A stretch of DNA of 64,000 nucleotides, from NCBI RefSeq assembly GCF_900156175.1, contig NZ_FTMV01000015.1:133035-197034 (forward strand), written 5' to 3'. A program made the translations under genes and the position numbers. Positions 17,044 through 24,761 of the stretch are shown piece after piece. A model generated the notes under the pieces. The model was given only the letters and a program-made list of their open reading frames with translations, did not search any database and was not told where the DNA came from. The stretch comes from Janthinobacterium sp. TND4EL3 (lineage in GTDB: Bacteria > Pseudomonadota > Gammaproteobacteria > Burkholderiales > Burkholderiaceae_D). How positions within the stretch are numbered: the stretch's first letter is position 1; the number at the start of each line of letters is the position of its first letter.

Positions 17044-19308
17044 CTATCCGCCAGCCAACTGCACATCCCACCACGTGGGCAAGAGCTGGCGGATTTCCGG
17101 GCGCGAGAAACGGTCGTCGATCAGGTACACGACGCCCTTGTCGGACGTGGTGCGGATCACGCGGCCGGCGGCCTGCACCACCTTCTGCATGCCCGGATAC
17201 AAATACGTGTAGTCGTAGCCGGCGCCGAAGATGTCGCCCATGCGCTGGCGGATCTGCTCGTTGACGGGATTGATCTGCGGCAAACCCAGGGTGGCGATAA
17301 AGGCGCCGATCAGCCGGGCGCCGGGCAAGTCGATGCCTTCGCCGAACGCGCCGCCGAGCACGGCAAAGCCGATGCCGCGTGTTTCCAGGCCGAAGCGGCC
17401 CAGAAATTGCGCGCGGGCACCATCATCCATGCGGCGCGGCTGCTGCCAGATGGGCACGTCCGGGTAGTGCTGGGCGAACAGGGTGGCCGTCTTTTCCATG
17501 TAATCGAAGCTGCTGAAGAAGGCCAGGTAGTTGCCCGGCGTTTCCGCGTATTGCTTCGCCATCAATTGCGCGATGGGCAGCAGCGACGCAGCGCGGTGCT
17601 GGTAGCGCGTGGAAATGGTATCGGCCACGCGCACGGACAGCTGTTCCGCCTGGAATGGCGATTCCACGTCGACCCAGGCCGTGTCGGCCGGCATGCCCAA
17701 GGTATCGCTGTAGTAATTCCACGGGCTCAGGGTGGCGGAAAACAGGGCCGTGCTGTGGCTGGCCGCGAAGCGCTCTTTCAAAAAGGGGGCCGGCACGATG
17801 TTGCGGATGCAGACGGTGGAACCCGTGTCCGTTTTGCTGACGTCGAACAGCGAGTGCTCGCCGAAACTTTCCGCCAGGCGGTTGATCAGCAGCACGTCGA
17901 AATAAAAGCGCTGCAAATCCTCGTCCAGCGCGGCCGCATGCTCGGCCATGTAGTCGCCGATGGCCGTGGCCACGCCTTGCAGGGCGCCAAAGAATTTGTC
18001 GGGCAGGGCCGCATGCACGTGGTAGTCGCCATCCTGCTCCTTCAATAGGGCCGACCACTGGCGCGAGAGGCGGTCCAGCGGCTTTTTCAAGCCCTCGGGC
18101 GCGAACTTGCGCAGCATTTTCAGGTCGGTATGCGCCAGTTCGGCCGAATACATGCTGCGCGCGCGCGACACCATATTGTGCGCTTCGTCGACCAGCACAT
18201 TGACTTTCCAGTCGTGGGCCAGGGTCATGCCGTACAACATGGCGCTGAGGTCGAAATAATAATTGTAGTCGCCGATGACGACGTCGCTCCAGCGCGCCAG
18301 TTCCATGCCCAGGTAGTAGGGGCAGATACCCTGCTGCAAGGCGATGGCGCGCACGGCTTCCTTGTCCAATATCAAACCACTGGCCAGCGCCACCTCGCGC
18401 GCCAGCGGCAAACGATCGTAAAAACCCTTGGCCAGCGGACACGATTCGCCATGGCACGCTTTGTCGGGATGCTCGCAGGCGCTGTTTTTCGCGCTCAGTT
18501 CCAGCACGCGCAGGGGTAGCAGGGGGGCGCTCTCCTTGAGGATGGCGCAGGCGTCGAGCGCCATCTGGCGGCCAGGCACCTTGGCGGCGAGGAAAAACAG
18601 TTTGTCGAGGCCATGCGCGGCCGTCGCTTTCAACATGGGAAACAGGCTGCCCACCGTCTTGCCGATGCCGGTCGGCGCCTGCGCCAGCAAGCCGCAGCCA
18701 CGGCTGCTGGCCTTGTACATGGCCTCGGCCAGCTGGCGCTGTCCCGGGCGGAAGTTGGCGTGGGGAAAGGCCATGGCCGTGAGCTGCGCGTCGCGGCTGG
18801 CCCGGTGCGCCATTTCCTGCTCGGCCCAGTCGAGGAACAGCGCGCAATGCTGCTCGAAGAACAGGCGCAGCGCCTCGGCCGTGCATTCCTCGTGCATGAC
18901 CGTTTCCTTCTGGCTCACGATGTCGAAATACACGAGCGCCACGCGCAGCATGGGCAGGTTCAGCTGCTGGCACAGCAAATGGCCGTAGATGCGCGCCTGC
19001 GCCCAGTGCAGCTGGCGGTGGTTGGCGGGCATCGTGTCGAGTTCGCCGCGGTAGGTCTTGATTTCTTCGAGCTGGCGGCGCGCCGGGTCGTAGCCATCGG
19101 CGCGGCCCCGCACGTGCAGGGGGCCGAAGTCGCCGCACAGGCTGATTTCGCGCTGGTAATCGTCGTCGCGCCGGCCCGTGACGGTGGCGTGGCCGGCCAT
19201 GCCTTCCTGCGCCGTGGGCGAGGGGGTAAAGCGCAGGTCCAGGTCGCCCACCTTGGCCGTGAATTCGCACAGGGCGCGCACGGCGATGGTGTAGGTACGG
19301 CCGCTCAT
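17044..19308 (-). CDS. nuclease-helicase: Cas4/RecB-like nuclease plus DinG/XPD-like helicase
   Basis: A 754-residue protein. The N-terminal 150 residues look like a PD-(D/E)XK nuclease (VRGRADGYDP, then EEIKTYRG, then HWAQARIYGHLL). The rest is an iron-sulfur DEAD_2 helicase: Walker A QAPTGIGKT, four cysteines in CEHPDKACHGESC and GICPYY for a 4Fe-4S cluster, VDEAHN box, ALFSATLSP, and QAAGRVIRTTSDKG near the end. It probably unwinds and cuts branched or damaged DNA. The ATG at 19308 overlaps the stop of the FAN1-like gene (ATGA), so the frame upstream of it was not used. The two proteins very likely work together. Confidence 0.88.
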   Translation of the reverse strand: MSGRTYTIAVRALCEFTAKVGDLDLRFTPSPTAQEGMAGHATVTGRRDDDYQREISLCGDFGPLHVRGRADGYDPARRQLEEIKTYRGELDTMPANHRQLHWAQARIYGHLLCQQLNLPMLRVALVYFDIVSQKETVMHEECTAEALRLFFEQHCALFLDWAEQEMAHRASRDAQLTAMAFPHANFRPGQRQLAEAMYKASSRGCGLLAQAPTGIGKTVGSLFPMLKATAAHGLDKLFFLAAKVPGRQMALDACAILKESAPLLPLRVLELSAKNSACEHPDKACHGESCPLAKGFYDRLPLAREVALASGLILDKEAVRAIALQQGICPYYLGMELARWSDVVIGDYNYYFDLSAMLYGMTLAHDWKVNVLVDEAHNMVSRARSMYSAELAHTDLKMLRKFAPEGLKKPLDRLSRQWSALLKEQDGDYHVHAALPDKFFGALQGVATAIGDYMAEHAAALDEDLQRFYFDVLLINRLAESFGEHSLFDVSKTDTGSTVCIRNIVPAPFLKERFAASHSTALFSATLSPWNYYSDTLGMPADTAWVDVESPFQAEQLSVRVADTISTRYQHRAASLLPIAQLMAKQYAETPGNYLAFFSSFDYMEKTATLFAQHYPDVPIWQQPRRMDDGARAQFLGRFGLETRGIGFAVLGGAFGEGIDLPGARLIGAFIATLGLPQINPVNEQIRQRMGDIFGAGYDYTYLYPGMQKVVQAAGRVIRTTSDKGVVYLIDDRFSRPEIRQLLPTWWDVQLAGG

Positions 19309-20957
19309 GCTGCCGCCTGCCATTGCAGGTAGCATACGCTGACGGGCATGGCGTGTTCGGCGCAATAGGCGATCCAGCGCAGCTGGTTGTCCTGCAGGCG
19401 GTCGCCCGGGCCCTTGACTTCGATCATGCGGTAGCGCCGTTCTCCGGGCCAGAACTGGATCAGGTCGGGCAAGCCGCTGCGGTTGCTTTTGATATCGAGC
19501 AAGATGCGCTCGAATGCCTTTTTCAGGTGGTCGGCCGGGATGCAGGCCAGCGCCAGGTCCAGCAAGCCGTCGCCCAGCGCCTCCCAGCTGACGAAGGGCG
19601 AGACGATGCCGTGCTTGGCGGCAAAGGTGGCGCGGATGGCGGCGTGGTAGCTGCCGTCGTCCAACTGCGCCAGGCAGGCGGCGAAGTCGCTGCTGCGGCG
19701 CTGGCAGAAATCGGCGCTGTGCAAGTCGGCCGGGCCACGGTGGAACGGGTGGAAGAAGGCGCCCGGTATCGCCTTGAAGATGGCGGGCCAGCACAGCAGG
19801 CCGAACAGCGAGTTGATCAGTGTGTTTTCCACGTAGTACACGGGAGAGTCGTCCTGCATCAGGTGTTGCTGCACCACGCCTTCCACGTAGCACGCCGCGC
19901 CCGGATGCGGCAGCAGCAGGTCGATGCGCTCGACGCTGGCGGCTGCGCCTGCCGCCTGTTTTCCATGGCCCAGCTTGCGCCGCAAGCGCGGCGCCATGCG
20001 CAGCAGCAATTGTTGCTCCGCCTCGCTTTCCGGCGCGGCCAGGGCGATCAGCAGGCGCTCGTAGGCCGCTTGCGGCTGTTCATCTTTTTCCAGCACGCGG
20101 ATGGCGCGGCCCCGCGCGCCCGGATAGCGGCAATCGGCGTAGGCGCGGTAGGCGGCGGGCCAGTCCTGGCATTTTTCCAGGTGCTGGGCGATCTGGAAGC
20201 GCAGCTTGTCGCGCCGGCTGGCCAGCCAGGTATTGTCTTGGGGTAATGGCAGCGCGGCCAGTTCCTGCAGCACTTCGTCCGCCGGGGCGCTGTCGTTGTA
20301 GCGTTCGCGGCACTGGTGCAGCACTTCGTAGTGCTCGATATCCTGGCGCGTGCGAAAACCGCGTGATTCGGGCGAGAATTCCACTTTTTCATATTGGTAC
20401 ACGCCCAAGTCGGACAGCACGAATTCCGACCAGTCCTGATGATAGTTGCCAAAGTAAATCAGGCGCAAGCGGTCGCACAGCGCTTGCAGGCCGATGCGGT
20501 ACAGCACGTCGCCGGAAGCCGGATGCCAGGCGGAAAACGGTTTATTTTCCCCGTGCTGCTCGCGCAAGGCATCGAGCTGCTCCGCCTTGCGCGCCGCCTT
20601 CAGGGGCGGGGCGAGGCCGAACGCCTGGGCGATTTCCCCTTTCAGCAGTTGCTCGAACAGTTCATCGAGCGCAATGACAGGATCGGCTTCCACCCAGCCC
20701 GTGGCCAGCAAGGGCAGGGCGGCCGCGCGCGTGTCGCCGATTTCCGGGTAATTGAGTTTGCTGGCGCGAAACAGGCAGCCCTTGCGCATGACGAGGCGCA
20801 CGAACAGGGCGCGCGACGGCTGCGGCAGCTGGCCGAATGCGGCGATGAAGCGCGTCTCTTCAGCGCTCAGCAGATCGGCGTAACGCGCGCTGATCCAGCT
20901 CAGCACATCCTGGAAATTATCCAGATAGTACAGGGGATTTTCCAGGACTCTCAGCAT
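19305..20957 (-). CDS. FAN1-type structure-specific nuclease (VRR-NUC domain)
   Basis: The 550-residue protein matches bacterial FAN1 in length and layout: an N-terminal SAP-like/helical region (PLYYLDNFQDVLSWISARYADLLSAEE), a TPR-like middle, and a C-terminal VRR-NUC domain. The catalytic residues lie in GLPDLIQFWPGERRY and MIEVKGPGDRLQDNQLRW. FAN1 enzymes cut 5' flaps and unhook interstrand crosslinks. It is the first gene of the operon with the Cas4/DinG-like helicase, with overlapping stop and start codons. Confidence 0.9.
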   Translation of the reverse strand: MLRVLENPLYYLDNFQDVLSWISARYADLLSAEETRFIAAFGQLPQPSRALFVRLVMRKGCLFRASKLNYPEIGDTRAAALPLLATGWVEADPVIALDELFEQLLKGEIAQAFGLAPPLKAARKAEQLDALREQHGENKPFSAWHPASGDVLYRIGLQALCDRLRLIYFGNYHQDWSEFVLSDLGVYQYEKVEFSPESRGFRTRQDIEHYEVLHQCRERYNDSAPADEVLQELAALPLPQDNTWLASRRDKLRFQIAQHLEKCQDWPAAYRAYADCRYPGARGRAIRVLEKDEQPQAAYERLLIALAAPESEAEQQLLLRMAPRLRRKLGHGKQAAGAAASVERIDLLLPHPGAACYVEGVVQQHLMQDDSPVYYVENTLINSLFGLLCWPAIFKAIPGAFFHPFHRGPADLHSADFCQRRSSDFAACLAQLDDGSYHAAIRATFAAKHGIVSPFVSWEALGDGLLDLALACIPADHLKKAFERILLDIKSNRSGLPDLIQFWPGERRYRMIEVKGPGDRLQDNQLRWIAYCAEHAMPVSVCYLQWQAAA

Positions 20958-21052
20958 GGGGATGGCAATAGGGCAAGTTGCAAGGTGATGGTTTTTACTG
21001 TGTTTATATACAGTTTAAACCTTCATCCGCCGCTTGCACAGCGATTTTATGC

Positions 21053-21757
21053 TCAGCCAGCCGTGCCGTAGGCAAAACCGCTGTCGAACTTTTCGTAGGG
21101 AATGCATTCGCTGCGCAGGCTGGCCAGTTCTATATCGGTCAGCAAGCCCCGGTGCGCTTGCCTGCGTCCTTTCGGCAGCGCCACCTCGTAATCGACGATG
21201 TCCCTGGCCAGCAGCGCGTGCAGTATCTGCGCCTGTTCCGGCGGCAGGTAGCGCGCATGCGTGCCCAGGGTGTTTTCCAGCTGCTCCCTGAATTCCTCGT
21301 CGCTGACCTCGTTGTAGGTATCCTGGTCCGCCATGCTGTTTAATAACATGTGAAACAGGAAGTCCTGCAGATTCCGGGCAACATATTGGGCTTCATTCTG
21401 GTCGTGCCACAGCAGCACGATGGGCAGTTCGCCGTCCTGTTCGCCTGACGCGAAAAAGCAGTAGTGGTCGCCCGCGCCCGTTTGCGCGAACGGGATGAAG
21501 CGCAAGGCGGGGTCGACCTGCCGGTAATCCTCCGCGTCGCGCAAGGTGTCCGCCTCTTCGGCCACGGCCTTGAGATTGAGCAGTTCGAAATCATCGGCAT
21601 GCAGCAGCAGGGTGGGCTTGTCCTTCAACGTGGGATAGACCAGCTTGTACCAGTCGGGGCCATATTCGCCCACGTCCAGCATGCCGTCGCGCTCCAGTTG
21701 CCGGTACAGCGAGGGGTAGGCGAAACCGTGTTGCCGTTCAATTTCTGACAGTGTCAT
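21053..21757 (-). CDS. SMI1/KNR4 (SUKH) family protein
   Basis: A 234-residue protein opening with MTLSEIERQHGFAYPSLYRQLERDGML and continuing through PTLLLHADDFELLNL, the SUKH pattern found in many toxin-immunity proteins and some housekeeping proteins. The C-terminal half is less typical. The ATG at 21757 follows AGGAC by 5 bases and is preferred to an upstream TTG at 21772. No polymorphic toxin is next to it, so an immunity role is unproven. It lies 95 bases upstream of the FAN1 operon on the same strand. Confidence 0.7.
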   Translation of the reverse strand: MTLSEIERQHGFAYPSLYRQLERDGMLDVGEYGPDWYKLVYPTLKDKPTLLLHADDFELLNLKAVAEEADTLRDAEDYRQVDPALRFIPFAQTGAGDHYCFFASGEQDGELPIVLLWHDQNEAQYVARNLQDFLFHMLLNSMADQDTYNEVSDEEFREQLENTLGTHARYLPPEQAQILHALLARDIVDYEVALPKGRRQAHRGLLTDIELASLRSECIPYEKFDSGFAYGTAG

Positions 21758-21905
21758 GGGTGTCCTGTTCAACGTGATTCATGCGGGCATGATAGCCGAG
21801 GCAATGGCGCGCACGGCAGCAATGCTAGCGGCAATTAATAAACATTTCAGTTTACTTATATGGCATGGCCACGTAGTCTTGCCAGACACCATTGATCGAG
21901 CCCGC

Positions 21906-23123
21906 ATGAAAAACATCATCCTGATTTCCGCCGCCTGCCTGCTGGCGCTGCTGTCGACCATCGGCGCCTCGCTGCCGTACCCGATTTTGCCGCCGCTGTT
22001 CGCCGCCGAAGCACCGAACGCCTTCAACAATTTCCTCGGCTTGCCGTCGAAATTGCTGTTCGGCCTGGCCCTGACCATCAACCCGCTGGGCTTGCAGATC
22101 GGCTCCGCCCTGCTGGGGCCCTTGTCCGACCGCTATGGCCGCCGTCCCTTGCTGATGCGCACGGCCGTGGGGGCCGCCATCGGCCATGCGATTACGGCCT
22201 GGGCGCTGGTAATCCAGTCGTATCCGCTGTTCATCGTGGCCCGTTTCATCACCGGCCTGCTGGAAGGAAATGGCGCCGTGGCGCGCGCCATGCTGGCCGA
22301 CCAGCTGACGGGCCCGCTGCGCCTGCGCGCCATGTCCTGGCTGAATGGCGCGTTTTACCTGGGCTGGCTGGTGGGGCCGATTTTGGCGGGGGCGACCCTG
22401 CATTGGGGCGTGACGGTGCCGTTCTGGATCGCCGCCGCCGCGCTGATGCTCGTCGCCGTGCTGGTGGCCGTCGGCTTGCCGCGCGAAACGCCCTCGCTAT
22501 TGACGACGTCGTGGTGGCAGGTGGCGCGCGACCGCCATTCGCTGAACCTGCTGCGCCACGAGGAGCTGCGCACCCTGTTCATCGTGCAGCTGGCGCTCAC
22601 CTGCGGCGTGGCCAGCTTCTATGAGTTTTATCCGCTGTGGCTGGTCGAGACGGCCAATTACCATGCGCAGGAAATTGCCTGGGTGAATGTGGGCCTGTGC
22701 GGCACGATGACGGTCACGTCCTTGCTGGCGGGCGGCCCCAGCCGCCACGCGCCCTTGCTGCGGGCCAGCTGGTATGCGTGCGGCGTGGCGCTGGCCGTCG
22801 GGATTTTGGCATTGGGCAACATCTGGGTGGGGATTGCCGCCATCGTGCTGTTCGGCATTCCGAACGCGCTGTACAACACGGTGATCCAGGGCTGGTGCGC
22901 TGAACGCTTCAGCGCGCACGGCCAGGGTGCCGTGATGGGCTTGCTGGCCACCACCTTTTGCATCGCCAACATCGTCGTGGCCTTGAGCGGCTCCGTGCTG
23001 ACCCTGATCGACACGCGGCTGATCCTCGTCGCGGGCGCTTTGTCCGCCGCCTGGGCCGCGTGGCGCATGGCGGCCTGGCGCCGCCAGCTGGCCGGCGAGG
23101 TTGACGCGAAAGCCGTGGCGTGA
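21906..23123 (+). CDS. MFS transporter, probable drug/solute exporter
   Basis: The 405 residues have 12 predicted membrane segments, the first being ILISAACLLALLSTIGASLPYPILPPLF. The loop motif A reads GPLSDRYGRRPLLM, as in drug:proton antiporters. The start is the ATG of MKNIILIS; the open frame upstream is not protein-like. Its stop overlaps the start of the following regulator gene (GTGA), so the pump is coupled to a likely iron-sulfur or redox regulator. Substrate unknown. Confidence 0.85.
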   Translation: MKNIILISAACLLALLSTIGASLPYPILPPLFAAEAPNAFNNFLGLPSKLLFGLALTINPLGLQIGSALLGPLSDRYGRRPLLMRTAVGAAIGHAITAWALVIQSYPLFIVARFITGLLEGNGAVARAMLADQLTGPLRLRAMSWLNGAFYLGWLVGPILAGATLHWGVTVPFWIAAAALMLVAVLVAVGLPRETPSLLTTSWWQVARDRHSLNLLRHEELRTLFIVQLALTCGVASFYEFYPLWLVETANYHAQEIAWVNVGLCGTMTVTSLLAGGPSRHAPLLRASWYACGVALAVGILALGNIWVGIAAIVLFGIPNALYNTVIQGWCAERFSAHGQGAVMGLLATTFCIANIVVALSGSVLTLIDTRLILVAGALSAAWAAWRMAAWRRQLAGEVDAKAVA

Positions 23124-23758
23124 GCGGCAGCCTGAACACGTCGGAACAGACCCTGTTCCTGCTGAAGATGCGCGGGCCGCAGACGGCGCAGCAACTGGCG
23201 GCCTTGCTCGACATCACCTCCATGGGCGCGCGGCGCCAGCTGGAAGCGGCGCTGGACAAGGGCCTGGTGGCCTTCGAGGACGTGGCCGACAAGGTGGGGC
23301 GTCCGTCGCGGCGCTGGCAGCTGACGCGGGAGGGCCATGCGCGCTTTCCCGACCGCCATGCCGACTTGACGCTGGAATTGATCGCGCAAGTCAAAACCCT
23401 GTTCGGCGACGCGGGCCTGGATCAATTGATCGGCGCGCGCGAACGCAGCAGCGAAGCGGCCTACGGCAAGCTGGTCAACCCTGGGCTTGCGCTGGCGCAA
23501 AGGGTGGATAGCCTGGCCCGCGTGCGCGATGGCGAAGGCTACATGGCCCACGCGGAACCGCAGGACGATGGCAGTGTCTTGCTGGTGGAAAACCATTGCC
23601 CCATCTGCGCGGCCGCCACGGCGTGCCAGAATTTCTGCCGCTCGGAGCTGGCCATTTTTCAGCGGGTATTGGGGGACGATTGTACGGTGGAACGCAGCGA
23701 GTATCTGCTGGAGGGAGGGCGGCGCTGCGTGTACAGGGTCATGCCTATCGGAACCTGA
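23120..23758 (+). CDS. winged-helix regulator with a C-terminal four-cysteine cluster (SufR-like, COG2345 type)
   Basis: The 212 residues start with a DeoR/ArsR-like winged helix (TSEQTLFLLKMRGPQTAQQLAALLDITSMGARRQLEAAL, then GRPSRRWQLTREG). Near residue 175 comes ENHCPICAAATACQNFC: four cysteines spaced C-x2-C-x5-C-x3-C, as in regulators related to SufR that carry a 4Fe-4S cluster. The start is a GTG overlapping the pump stop. It probably senses oxidants, iron or nitric oxide and controls this operon. Cluster binding is inferred. Confidence 0.75.
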   Translation: MSGSLNTSEQTLFLLKMRGPQTAQQLAALLDITSMGARRQLEAALDKGLVAFEDVADKVGRPSRRWQLTREGHARFPDRHADLTLELIAQVKTLFGDAGLDQLIGARERSSEAAYGKLVNPGLALAQRVDSLARVRDGEGYMAHAEPQDDGSVLLVENHCPICAAATACQNFCRSELAIFQRVLGDDCTVERSEYLLEGGRRCVYRVMPIGT

Positions 23759-23775
23759 AACTCAGGCTCCGATAG
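23745..23775. terminator. hairpin between regulator and phasin genes
   Basis: CTATCGGA-A-CCTGA pairs with TCAGG-C-TCCGATAG around loop AAC, a 13-bp stem with one internal mismatch. It spans the regulator stop codon and lies between convergent genes, so it may terminate both. No long T-tract is present on either side. Confidence 0.6.
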
Positions 23776-23798
23776 TTGCGAAGTTGCTTCTTGCTAAC

Positions 23799-24410
23799 TT
23801 ATTTCTTGGCAGCCTTCGGCTTGGCCGCTGGCGCCGCCTTTTCAGCGGCAGCCTGCGCGCCGGCCGTGGCCTTTTCCGAGGCTTGCGCCACTTGCGCGCT
23901 GGCCTTGGCGATCTGCTCTTCCACGGTCTTCACGGCTTGCTTGGTGGCCTTGGTCACCTGCTCGTAGCCGAGGAAGGCGTTGTCGATGGCGGCCTTGACG
24001 ATGGCGACAGCGTTTTCCGAGCCTGGCGGCACGTTTTTCGTGACGTCGTAGATCAGGGCGCTCAGATTGCTTTTCGCTTCGGCCACGTGGGCTTCGGCGG
24101 CCGTGGTGAATTCCGTGTGGATTTCCTTGATGATGTCGTCGAGTTGCTGTTTATACGCTTTGGCACCGGCCACGCCCGGTTGCAGCTGGGCAGCGGCGGC
24201 GGCCATGGCGGCCTTCGGGTCCCTGGTCTGGCTGATTTCCTTGCCGGCGGCAAGGCCATCCTCGATGCCGGACTTGGCGGTGGCCATGTTCAATGCCAGC
24301 ACCTGTTCCACGCCTTGCACGGCCTTGGATGTGAGGGTGTTGAAGGTCATCAGCTGGAATTCAAACAGGGCCTTGGTGGCCGATGCGAATTGTTCGGGAT
24401 TTGTAAACAT
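23799..24410 (-). CDS. phasin family protein (polyhydroxyalkanoate granule)
   Basis: The 203 residues are all-helical and Ala/Lys-rich. They open with the phasin pattern MFTNPEQFASATKALFEFQLMTFNTLTSKAVQGVEQVLALN and end in a repetitive Ala/Pro/Lys tail (AAEKAAPAAKPKAAKK). Phasins coat polyhydroxyalkanoate granules. AGGAG precedes the ATG by 5 bases. It is a stand-alone gene with no phaCAB nearby. Confidence 0.92.
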   Translation of the reverse strand: MFTNPEQFASATKALFEFQLMTFNTLTSKAVQGVEQVLALNMATAKSGIEDGLAAGKEISQTRDPKAAMAAAAAQLQPGVAGAKAYKQQLDDIIKEIHTEFTTAAEAHVAEAKSNLSALIYDVTKNVPPGSENAVAIVKAAIDNAFLGYEQVTKATKQAVKTVEEQIAKASAQVAQASEKATAGAQAAAEKAAPAAKPKAAKK

Positions 24411-24517
24411 GTGGTCTCCTCGGTTTGAATAGATACGTTCTTATCGTTCCATACTCTTTCGACGCCGCAATGCCATCGCTTGATCTCAAGCCGGTGCCCC
24501 GTGTGGTCATGGCCCCA

Positions 24518-24712
24518 TTATTTAACAAGCGCCGGTTTTTCGCAACGGCTATCTTTGTACGGTCCCGAGGCCCGTTCCCAGCCAAATCCCAGGGTGGTCT
24601 GGGCGCAGGACAGGGTGCCGTCGATCTTGCTGCGCCATTGGTACCAGGGGGCCGGCCCGGCCCAGGCGCCGGCGCAAATGGCCAGCAGGGCCGTGGCGAG
24701 AATGTATTTCAT
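24518..24712 (-). CDS. small secreted protein of unknown function
   Basis: A 64-residue protein with a clear signal peptide (MKYILATALLAICAGAWA, cleavage before GPAPWYQW). The short mature part contains two cysteines and aromatic residues (DGTLSCAQTTLGFGWERA, then SRCEKPALVK), so one disulfide in the periplasm is likely. GGAG lies 7 bases before the ATG. It sits 49 bases after the hybrid kinase gene on the same strand and may be co-transcribed. I recognise no family. Confidence 0.7.
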   Translation of the reverse strand: MKYILATALLAICAGAWAGPAPWYQWRSKIDGTLSCAQTTLGFGWERASGPYKDSRCEKPALVK

Positions 24713-24761
24713 GGCAAGACTCCATCGGAAAGCGGTGGCTGCATTGTAGCGCCAGCGGCGC

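Noticed and set aside
16930..18048. Plus-strand open frame opposite the DinG-like helicase
   Set aside because: The minus-strand frame carries ordered helicase motifs; the plus-strand frame does not.
21053..21757. Toxin-immunity locus based on the SUKH protein
   Set aside because: No Rhs, CDI or other polymorphic toxin gene is next to it, so only the family name is reported.
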